The notes under the pieces: model-generated
The model's database searches: none
What the model was told of the DNA's origin: nothing
The model's input: the letters and a program-made list of their open reading frames with translations, nothing else
Translations under genes and position numbers: made by a program
Part shown: positions 57,135 through 64,000 of the stretch, piece by piece
Numbering within the stretch: position 1 is the stretch's first letter
How the letters are laid out: each line of letters starts with the position of its first letter
Assembly (NCBI RefSeq): GCF_000406925.1
Contig: NZ_KE136347.1
Location: forward strand, 897,066-961,065
Reading direction: 5' to 3'
Length of the DNA: 64,000 bases
Source: Enterococcus columbae DSM 7374 = ATCC 51263
Lineage (GTDB): Bacteria; Bacillota; Bacilli; Lactobacillales; Enterococcaceae

Positions 57135-58268
57135 TTATGAGAATAGTTGTGCAAAACTTACTTGACCTGATAAACGATTTAAATCTAGAGAGCCATCGTA
57201 GCCTTTTAATCTAGCGGTCGACGTGTACTGATGAAGTGCAAAATTCTCCGTTGAATCTGGAGCGTTATTTTCATAGTAGCCTGAATTATCTCCGTAAGTA
57301 GGTACCCAAATTGCTTGGAATTTAGTGGTATCTAAGTTAAAGGTCGCAAAACGATTATTAGCAATATAAGCGCCAATTTTACTTGCACCATTTGTAGCTA
57401 AAGTCAGCCGATAACTTTCCATCGCATCACGAATAGAGGTCCCATCAGTTAACCCACCAGATAAATACTCATCCTCCACATCAAGCCAATAAAACTTTGG
57501 CTGAAAGGAGCTTGCTAAATGATAAAATTGCGTCGCTTGTGCATTTATTTCGGCAAGCGTATCACTAGGTGCCACATAAGCATAGACTGCTACAGGTACG
57601 CCACGTTTTTGTAACTCAGTGAGATGTCTTTGATAATTATTATCAGCTCGATAGCCCGTATAGACTCGAACGATTGCCCCATCAATTTGATTGGCTAAGG
57701 TATCATAATCAATCTTGCTAGGTGATTGCCATTCTGATAAGTCGACAATTAATGGACTAGGTAGATTCACCCCATACCAAGCAATCGCTTCATCCTGCCA
57801 GCCCAGAGAAGTTAAATAAGTTTGCTCAGCTTTATTTAACGTATAATTATGGCTACCAGCTAAAGCATTAGGGTTATATGCACGATAGAGTGGTTTAGCA
57901 TAATCCGCATTACTTGGTGCAGAATACCAACCAACTCCTTCATAACGCCAACCTTTAGCAACTAACGCCTCTTTTTCTCCTGCACTTAACGTGTAATGAT
58001 GGTCACCTGCATTAGGATTATATAACCGATAGACTGCCTCGCCTGTCACTGGGGCATACCAACCAGTCCCTTCATCCTGCCAGCCTAGAGCAACCAACTG
58101 TTGTTTTTCCAATCTTGCTTTGGTGTAAAAATGCTCACCTGAATTTGGGTTATACAGTCGATACAAACGCTCCGAAGCGATGGTACTCGCATGAACAGAC
58201 TGAACATTCCTTTCAGACCATAAACCAAAAAGAGCAAAGGAAAAAAGTAAGAGTAATAATTTCTTCAT
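57135..58268 (-). CDS. Secreted GH25 lysozyme-like protein with DUF5648-type repeats
   Basis: 377 residues from the ATG at 58266-58268 (an ATG eight codons earlier is possible; neither has an ideal site). Signal peptide MKKLLLLLFSFALFGLW. Three repeats: LYRLYNPNSGEHFYT, VYRLYNPNAGDHHYT, LYRAYNPNALAGSHNYT. The C-terminal GH25 domain (~175-377) has DLSEWQSPSKIDYD, the catalytic WLDVED and YIANNRF. It should cut the glycan strand of peptidoglycan (N-acetylmuramidase). Paralogue of the gene at 59679. Confidence 0.88.
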   Translation of the reverse strand: MKKLLLLLFSFALFGLWSERNVQSVHASTIASERLYRLYNPNSGEHFYTKARLEKQQLVALGWQDEGTGWYAPVTGEAVYRLYNPNAGDHHYTLSAGEKEALVAKGWRYEGVGWYSAPSNADYAKPLYRAYNPNALAGSHNYTLNKAEQTYLTSLGWQDEAIAWYGVNLPSPLIVDLSEWQSPSKIDYDTLANQIDGAIVRVYTGYRADNNYQRHLTELQKRGVPVAVYAYVAPSDTLAEINAQATQFYHLASSFQPKFYWLDVEDEYLSGGLTDGTSIRDAMESYRLTLATNGASKIGAYIANNRFATFNLDTTKFQAIWVPTYGDNSGYYENNAPDSTENFALHQYTSTARLKGYDGSLDLNRLSGQVSFAQLFS

Positions 58269-58327
58269 AGATAATAGGGTTCCTTTAAACATTATTTCCC
58301 AACATCCCTAGCTCTATTGTAAAGAAA

Positions 58328-58358
58328 ATGGCAAGAAAGTGCTAGCCCTTCTTGCCAT
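58328..58358 (-). terminator. Intrinsic terminator of the gene at 58375
   Basis: ATGGCAAGAA / TTCTTGCCAT, 10-bp perfect stem, 11-nt loop, followed by TTTTCTTT on the minus strand. Confidence 0.8.
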
Positions 58359-58374
58359 CAAAAATATTAAGTCA

Positions 58375-59601
58375 TTAATAAGCGCCGTGAATTAACCACG
58401 CATCGCTACCAGCACGTAAATCAAATGAGGTACCTTTCGTTTCAGGCTTCTTATTAACCTGCATATTAACAGCGCCTTTCATCGTCACATCAACCCCATT
58501 CATCAACACTTGCAAATTACGGATAGATAAAGTTGCCACATTCTTTTGCCAATCTTCAATTTGGGCATGTAAAATATAGCGTTCATTAGTAGTTAATTTG
58601 GTTTGATACATACCAACAACTTGGTCATTCACACGAGTAACCACATACTCCCCTTGAGGCAATTGATAGTATTGAACGGTCAATTTTGCACTATCATCCA
58701 TATAAGCTGCTGTATTCACGCTATAATATTGTTGACCATGATCGTCTGAGCCAGCTGGGAAATTCACCGTTTTCACCGCTAAACGCCCTTGGGCAAATTC
58801 GATAGAGCCTCCATCTTGATAACCAATATCTAAGCCAACTTGACCTGAGGCATCCCCATTTCCAGCGATGATAAACTGCAGACCATAAAAATCACCATCT
58901 AGCTGTGAACCCTTCATCGTTACATCAGCAGAAAATTCAATAAATGGCACTGCTTGCGTTTCTGGCATTTGATCAAATGGTTTTTGTGAATAAAGCAGGC
59001 GATAAGATCCTGGATTATTTCCCTCGCCTCCACCATTTGCTGTAATGTTTTCATCTACCTTACGTGGAGTAGCACTATCCGTAACGATTGGTCGATTAGA
59101 CATCTCACTATCACCTAATGCATACCAACCTAGATTTTCACCACGCCAGCCTAGCGCGATTAATTGATGATATTCGTCGCGACTTAACGTATAGTGATGG
59201 CTACCTGCTCCTTTGGCGTTAGGATTAAATAAGCGATAAACCGCATGACCACCCTTAGAATACCAACCAATATTTTCATATGACCAACCCACCTTAACCA
59301 AATTATTCTTTTCGGCTAAGCTAGTTGTGTAATGATGATCACCTGAAGTCTTACTATACAAACGATAGACTGGACGGCCACTTGTTGGCGCAGTCCAAGC
59401 GCCGCCCTCATTCTTCCAACCAACGGAAACCAAATGATCACGTTCAGCTACACTTGACGTATAAAAATGTTCACTACTGTTAGGATTATACAATCGATAC
59501 ATCTTAATCCCTTCATCCGCATGAACTTGTGAAGCAACCACTCCACCTAGCACCAGGGCTGATGCTAAAAATGCCGATTTCAACCAAAAACTCTTTTTCA
59601 C
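58375..59601 (-). CDS. Exported protein with DUF5648-type repeats and an unrecognised C-terminal domain
   Basis: 408 residues. Start GTG (59599-59601) seven bases after AAGAAGG. Signal peptide MKKSFWLKSAFLASALVLGG with cleavage near VHA-DE. Three repeats: MYRLYNPNSSEHFYT, VYRLYSKTSGDHHYT, VYRLFNPNAKGAGSHHYT. The remaining ~230 residues are beta-rich with no Cys and no known catalytic signature; phrases such as DFYGLQFIIAGNGDASGQVG and YILHAQIEDWQKNVATLSI suggest a jelly-roll or carbohydrate-binding fold, but I do not recognise a family. Confidence 0.8.
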   Translation of the reverse strand: MKKSFWLKSAFLASALVLGGVVASQVHADEGIKMYRLYNPNSSEHFYTSSVAERDHLVSVGWKNEGGAWTAPTSGRPVYRLYSKTSGDHHYTTSLAEKNNLVKVGWSYENIGWYSKGGHAVYRLFNPNAKGAGSHHYTLSRDEYHQLIALGWRGENLGWYALGDSEMSNRPIVTDSATPRKVDENITANGGGEGNNPGSYRLLYSQKPFDQMPETQAVPFIEFSADVTMKGSQLDGDFYGLQFIIAGNGDASGQVGLDIGYQDGGSIEFAQGRLAVKTVNFPAGSDDHGQQYYSVNTAAYMDDSAKLTVQYYQLPQGEYVVTRVNDQVVGMYQTKLTTNERYILHAQIEDWQKNVATLSIRNLQVLMNGVDVTMKGAVNMQVNKKPETKGTSFDLRAGSDAWLIHGAY

Positions 59602-59678
59602 AAAAATGCCTTCTTCCCAAAATTAGTGCTTAATGATAACATAAGCCTACTTATTTATTCGGCTAAAGATTTATTAAA

Positions 59679-60833
59679 TTAACCAAAAAGATAAGAAAAA
59701 TCTTCCGGATGCACCAAACGACTCAAATCTAAATTACCAGTATAACCAGCCAATTCTCCTTTTGATGTATATTGATGCATATCGTAGTTTTTAGTTGCAT
59801 AAGGATAGCTTTTCACTTCATTTGGATCAAACAGACCGTTATTATAAATACCATACGTTGGTATCCAAATCGCATCAAATTGATCTACATCTAAATTAAA
59901 TTGCGCATACAAATGATTGGCAATATACGCACCAACTTTTTTTGCACCAAGCGCTTTTAATTGACTGCGAAATGCCTCTGCACCCTCGCGCATCGTACCT
60001 GTTGTCATCGTATTTTTTTCAAAATCGCCCCACCAAAAAGTTGGTTGAAAACCTTGCGCTCTTTGATAAAACAGGGTAGCCTCTCGTTTCATCTCACTAA
60101 CCGAATCGCCCATCACAAAAGCATAAACAGCAACTGGAATCCCGCGTTTTTGAAATTCACGAATATGTGTTTGATAAGCCTTGTCTTCACCTGATAGATA
60201 CTGTGCACCATTTTCAATATTTTGCTTTTCCGTACCATGCTGCACACGAACAATCACACCATCCACATCACTCGCTAACTCATCATAATTAATCTTACTT
60301 GGTGATTGCCAACCTGAAATATCTAAAATAACGGGCTGAGGAATAAAAATTGGCTCTTGATAAAAAGCCACCCCCTCATCACGCCAGCCCAAACTCACTA
60401 ACTGATTCCGCTCATTTCCGTTTAAAGTATAGTGATGACTGCCTGCCCCACTTTCATTTGGATTAAACAAACGATAAACCGCAGCTCCGGTATCTTTAGT
60501 CATCGAATAACCAGAAATCGACTCATAGCGCCAGCCCTTAGTCATCAACCAATTACGTTCATAAACACCGGTGGTAAAATGATGCTCGCCTGAATTAGGA
60601 TTGTATAACCGATAAATCGGCTGTCCCCCATCAGCTGCCTTCCACGCTCGACCTTCATAACGCCAACCAGCATCCATCAGCATCGTCTTTTCTACCCGAT
60701 TTCCCGTATAAAAATGCGCACCATCATTTTCATTGTACAATCGATAAATCGCCTCTGCTTTAACGTTGGTAGCTACACCAAACAACAAACCAGCACTTAA
60801 CACACCTAGACCTAAACTTTTTAAAAATTTCAT
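59679..60833 (-). CDS. Secreted GH25 lysozyme-like protein with DUF5648-type repeats (second paralogue)
   Basis: 384 residues. Signal peptide MKFLKSLGLGVLSAGLLFGV with cleavage near VKA-E. Three repeats: IYRLYNENDGAHFYT, IYRLYNPNSGEHHFT, VYRLFNPNESGAGSHHYT. GH25 domain (~170-384) with LDISGWQSPSKINYDELA, the DxE motif in WWGDFEKN, GAYIANHLYAQFNLD and IWIPTYG. Compared with its paralogue it has a ~15-residue insertion (ENGAQYLSGED) and WWGDFE instead of WLDVED. GGGGG before the ATG. Confidence 0.88.
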   Translation of the reverse strand: MKFLKSLGLGVLSAGLLFGVATNVKAEAIYRLYNENDGAHFYTGNRVEKTMLMDAGWRYEGRAWKAADGGQPIYRLYNPNSGEHHFTTGVYERNWLMTKGWRYESISGYSMTKDTGAAVYRLFNPNESGAGSHHYTLNGNERNQLVSLGWRDEGVAFYQEPIFIPQPVILDISGWQSPSKINYDELASDVDGVIVRVQHGTEKQNIENGAQYLSGEDKAYQTHIREFQKRGIPVAVYAFVMGDSVSEMKREATLFYQRAQGFQPTFWWGDFEKNTMTTGTMREGAEAFRSQLKALGAKKVGAYIANHLYAQFNLDVDQFDAIWIPTYGIYNNGLFDPNEVKSYPYATKNYDMHQYTSKGELAGYTGNLDLSRLVHPEDFSYLFG

Positions 60834-61217
60834 CCATAATCCCCCAAAAGATAATTCAAGTCATACTTACAAAATATTTGTGCCACTAACCATACTTAAT
60901 TGCTATTTTTTAGACATTGTTTTGTTTTTTATCATCAATTAATATTCAAAAAGACACAAAAATTGGATAACCTGTTTGATTATTTAATCTAGTAAACGAA
61001 TTTGTATCCTGATATTTTTTGCAAGTTACTTCATTTACATGATAGCACAAAATGAATAAAAGACAGATATTTCCTTTCATTTTTTCTTATTTCTATTCAG
61101 AAAAAAATTCAAGTCAAAAAGACAACCTTTGCACATATCTTTAATATTGGTCCGTTTTCTAGTGAATGAAAAGACAACCTTTCTCCAGTAGAAAACGGAT
61201 CAAAACGTATCTACAAA
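60834..61217. other. Intergenic region before the large surface-protein gene
   Basis: 384 bp between divergent genes, over 70 per cent A+T by eye. It contains a 14-bp direct repeat AAAAGACAACCTTT (61117-61130 and 61169-61182) and a 10-bp inverted repeat TCCGTTTTCT / AGAAAACGGA (61151-61160, 61190-61199). No convincing sigma-A promoter is visible for the plus-strand gene; the best -35 (TTGCAA near 61020) has no good -10. It encloses a disrupted signal-peptide start, described with the next gene. Confidence 0.55.
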
Positions 61218-64000
61218 ATGTACAAATCTAAAAAGAACTGGGTTGTTGCACCGGTTGTATTATTAACTTTATTAGGTGCCGTAGCTCCAGCTCCAATCGC
61301 TTTAACTAATGTGGTTAATGCGGAAGAAACAACTGTTGTAGCAGCAACAGATACAACAAAACAAGATGCTTTATCTAAGTTAAATACTTTAAAAGGTTAT
61401 GGTTTTGATGTTTCTGCACAAGAAAACTCAATTAAAAGTGCGACAAACCAAGCTGATGTTTATACAGCTGTACTTAATGCTTATAAGTTAGTTACTACCG
61501 ACACTGCTAAAAAATTAGTAAGTAATTATGACAATATCAAAAAGGCAGTAGAAGATGCTGCAACTGCTGGTAAAGTCACTTCTACAGAAAAAGATGCATT
61601 GTTGGGAGCTTTAAAATCTTCTGCTACTACTGAAGCAAATACTTATGTAACTACTGTAGGTGGATATACTTCTTCTACGACTGATTTGTATAAAAATCTA
61701 ATTGATCAATTTACTACATTAGAAAATGCTTCAAAAAAAGTTGAAGCTGCAAATAATGATGTAAAAACTTTATTAGATTCTTATGTTACAGGTAATGTTT
61801 CTGCTGATGCAAAAGTTACGGCAGCAAACGCTATTGTTGATGGCTTGAAAAATCTAAGTGAAGCACAAAAAGCTGCATATGATGCAAGCATTGTAGCTGC
61901 TCAAAACACATATACTCAAGCTGATAAATCTACTGATGTAAATGCTAAAAATGCGCTAGATACTTTAATTAATGCAGTTGATACAGCTCTATCTACCGCT
62001 AAAGAAGCAGATGCTACGAATTTATCAAATGATGTTACTGCAGTAAAATCTCTATCTGCATATACTGGATTATCTAGTGAATTACAAAAACAATATTCAG
62101 ATAAGCTAGATGCAGCAAAAACATTAGATGCTGTTAAAGCTATTAAAGATGAGTTAGTGGCTAATGAACTAGCAAACAAACGTCAATCTGCTTTAGATGA
62201 AACCATCAATGTAAATTACGGTTCTTTTGGTGCTTACTATACAACAGGTACAGCTACTGAGACACTTGCTAAGAAACAAGCAATTGTTGATTACTTTAAA
62301 GGATTAGTTAATAAAGCAGATACAACTGATAAAGTTACTTCTGTAACCAATGACTTCGAAACATGGGCTGGTTATGCTAACATGACTGCTGCTAAAGCAG
62401 TGGTGACTGTTTCAACAATCATTGGGGATACTCCTACTCCAAACTTAGATGCAACAGCTCGTGCAGAATATACTTCAAAATATGAAAGATTAGCTACAAC
62501 AGCATCTCCATTAGAATTGAAGAAATTAGTTGATGAAATAGTGGCAGCAAATACTAAAGCGTTAGAAGATGCTAAAACAGCTGCTGAAACAGAAGTGAAA
62601 GGTTTAGCAAACTTACCAAAAGCTGATTTAGAAAAAGCATTACAAGATATTAAAGATGCAGCAAATGTTTCTGGAGTGAAAACTGCTATAGATAATGCTA
62701 AAGCAGCTGTAGTTGATCCTGAACTAAAAGCTGCTAAAGATAAAGCAACTGAAGCTATTAAGACTTGGAAAGCTGCTGATGAAGCAACATACATTAGTGC
62801 TGTTAATGCTGAAACCACTGTAAATGGTGTAAACAAAGTATTTGCCGAAAAAGCTAATGCTTATCTAGGAACTTCTAATACTTCTGCCTTTGGAAAGAAT
62901 GATGTAAAAGATATCAAACCAATTGCTTTAGCAGTATTGGATACTCTTGGTTTAAGTGATTCAGATTTAGCAAAAGCAAAAGCCGTGGTCAATGCAAGCG
63001 ATGCAACAGTTGCAACTATCTATGATGGATTAAAACCATTCTTTACAAAGACAGTGGACATCGCCCAAAATGCTATTACTCAAGCAGCGTTAGTAAAAGC
63101 TCAAGAAGATGCGAATAAAGCCATTGATAGTTTATCATATTTAAGTGATGCTCAAAAAGCTGACTTCAAATCTCAGGTTGCTAAAGCGACAACAACAGCA
63201 GCAATTGGTGCACCTACAGATTTAGCTACAGCTGATACTATTGTTGGTAAAGCTAAAAAAGCAAATGAAACAGCTAAAACATTAGCAACTGTAACTAAAC
63301 CTGAAGCTGTACGTAAAGTGCTTGCTCTTGAAAACTTAACTTCTGCCCAAAAAGCTGATTATCAAGCTAAGATTTTAGCTGCTAGTGATTCAGCTACTGT
63401 TGACTCATTAGTTGCTCAAGCTCAATCACTTGATTTACAACAAGAAACTGATTTAGCTACATTTAAAGCTAAAGCTGCTACTGCAGATACTGGTGCAATC
63501 GCCAAATTACCTAATTTAACCAATGATGAAATAACAGCATACAATAATGCTGTAAATGCTGCTACTACTTTAGAAGCTGCTAAAGATGCCTTTAATAAAG
63601 CAGTGGTACAAAGTAACAAAGCAACTGATGCTGAGACGGTTAAAAGTTTGAAATCTTTATACGATAACGGTAAGTTCAATGAAGGTCTTGCTAAAGCTGC
63701 TTCATTAAATGATGAAAAATTAAAAGCTGAATGGACAGAAAAATTTGCTGACGCAGTTAAGTTAGAAAATGCTAAAACTGCAGCAATCGATACTATTCGT
63801 AAGGCTGATTACTTAACAGAAAAACAAACGAATGACTTTGTTAAAAATGTTAATGCAGCAACTTCTACAGCTGACGTAGATAAAGTTTTAGATGAAGTGA
63901 AAGCTTTAGCTCCTGCAACAGCAGTACAATTATACCGTGCTTACAACCCTAACTCAGGTGAACACTTATACACAGCTGATAAAGCTGAATATGATCACTT
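61218..64000 (+). CDS. Large helical surface protein with a C-terminal DUF5648-type repeat (3-prime end off the window)
   Basis: Open from ATG 61218 to the window end: 927 residues seen. KSKKNWVVAPVVLLTLLGAV then VVNA-EE forms a signal peptide of the KxYKxGKxW kind, but the motif starts upstream of the ATG: codons 61170-61217 read in frame KDNLSPVENGSKRIYK with no start codon and a TGA just before. The mature part is Ala-, Lys- and Thr-rich helix with modules resembling GA albumin-binding domains (LTSAQKADYQAKILAAS, LSDAQKADFKSQVAKA, LTEKQTNDFVKNVNAA). The last residues LYRAYNPNSGEHLYTADKAE begin a DUF5648 repeat. No cysteine is seen. Start position and expression are uncertain. Confidence 0.75.
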   Translation, partial: MYKSKKNWVVAPVVLLTLLGAVAPAPIALTNVVNAEETTVVAATDTTKQDALSKLNTLKGYGFDVSAQENSIKSATNQADVYTAVLNAYKLVTTDTAKKLVSNYDNIKKAVEDAATAGKVTSTEKDALLGALKSSATTEANTYVTTVGGYTSSTTDLYKNLIDQFTTLENASKKVEAANNDVKTLLDSYVTGNVSADAKVTAANAIVDGLKNLSEAQKAAYDASIVAAQNTYTQADKSTDVNAKNALDTLINAVDTALSTAKEADATNLSNDVTAVKSLSAYTGLSSELQKQYSDKLDAAKTLDAVKAIKDELVANELANKRQSALDETINVNYGSFGAYYTTGTATETLAKKQAIVDYFKGLVNKADTTDKVTSVTNDFETWAGYANMTAAKAVVTVSTIIGDTPTPNLDATARAEYTSKYERLATTASPLELKKLVDEIVAANTKALEDAKTAAETEVKGLANLPKADLEKALQDIKDAANVSGVKTAIDNAKAAVVDPELKAAKDKATEAIKTWKAADEATYISAVNAETTVNGVNKVFAEKANAYLGTSNTSAFGKNDVKDIKPIALAVLDTLGLSDSDLAKAKAVVNASDATVATIYDGLKPFFTKTVDIAQNAITQAALVKAQEDANKAIDSLSYLSDAQKADFKSQVAKATTTAAIGAPTDLATADTIVGKAKKANETAKTLATVTKPEAVRKVLALENLTSAQKADYQAKILAASDSATVDSLVAQAQSLDLQQETDLATFKAKAATADTGAIAKLPNLTNDEITAYNNAVNAATTLEAAKDAFNKAVVQSNKATDAETVKSLKSLYDNGKFNEGLAKAASLNDEKLKAEWTEKFADAVKLENAKTAAIDTIRKADYLTEKQTNDFVKNVNAATSTADVDKVLDEVKALAPATAVQLYRAYNPNSGEHLYTADKAEYDH

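Noticed and set aside
59679..60833. Possibility that the second GH25 protein is inactive because WLDVED is replaced
   Set aside because: The Asp-x-Glu pair is still present in WWGDFEKN, and the N-terminal Asp in LDISGW is kept.
62372..62836. Ala-rich 154-codon minus-strand ORF, and similar ones at 61916-62179 and 63422-63679
   Set aside because: They are shadows of the repetitive Ala/Lys/Thr codons of the large surface-protein gene.

Overview
The window is chromosomal DNA from a low-GC Gram-positive bacterium of the order Lactobacillales. The family is probably Enterococcaceae or a close relative, judged from gene content and order: an rpsB-tsf-pyrH-frr / uppS-cdsA-rseP-proS-polC block, a FabT-controlled type II fatty-acid operon, a CtsR-type operator at clpE, DUF1827 and YkuJ proteins, and a KxYKxGKxW-like signal peptide. 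The species cannot be named from the sequence alone. Almost all genes lie on the minus strand; the exceptions are a dipeptidase, clpE, a DUF1827 gene, rlmD and a large surface-protein gene cut by the right edge. No tRNA, rRNA, CRISPR array, transposase or prophage gene was seen.

Layout. 1-6.1 kb: a YebC-family gene (cut by the left edge), tmcAL, and the rsfS-yqeK-nadD-yhbY-yqeH-yqeG ribosome-biogenesis/NAD cluster with a SAM methyltransferase. 6.1-10.7 kb: an amidase, a hotdog thioesterase and a GlnH-GlnP-GlnQ type amino-acid ABC transporter. 10.9-19.7 kb: a fatty-acid synthesis operon, fabT-fabH-acpP-fabD-fabG-fabF-accB-fabZ-accC-accD-accA, with two FabT boxes at its promoter; no enoyl-ACP reductase gene is present, and a long hairpin lies between acpP and fabD where related operons carry fabK. 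19.9-23.6 kb: ykuJ, a beta-hydroxyacid dehydrogenase, a diacylglycerol glucosyltransferase-like gene and an M19 dipeptidase. 23.6-30.8 kb: ptsHI, a small unknown gene, clpE, DUF1827, prfC. 30.9-38 kb: a CNNM/CorC protein, an AI-2E permease, an NtdP-like phosphatase, mutY, recX, rlmD. 38-47.3 kb: polC, a ProRS-like gene, rseP, cdsA, uppS. 47.5-52.3 kb: two secreted cell-wall proteins built from GBS Bsp-like repeats. 52.5-55.8 kb: frr, pyrH, tsf, rpsB. 56-64 kb: five consecutive genes for exported proteins that share a DUF5648-type repeat (YRLYNPNSGEH pattern) joined to CAP, GH25 lysozyme, an unrecognised domain, GH25 again, and a very large helical surface protein.

The most unusual observation is the gene at the proS locus (42463-44106). 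It aligns with bacterial ProRS over its whole length and keeps the anticodon-binding domain, but every class II catalytic motif has been replaced. Other points worth attention are an apparent ATC start codon in rsfS, a one-base disruption of the signal peptide of the large surface protein at the right edge, the three-slot grammar of the DUF5648 proteins, the missing fabK, and several operator-like palindromes and terminators that abut ribosome binding sites.

Functionally the window joins core growth genes (ribosome assembly, translation, DNA polymerase, lipid synthesis, undecaprenyl phosphate and CDP-diacylglycerol supply, sugar phosphotransfer) with two accessory blocks devoted to the cell surface and peptidoglycan turnover.
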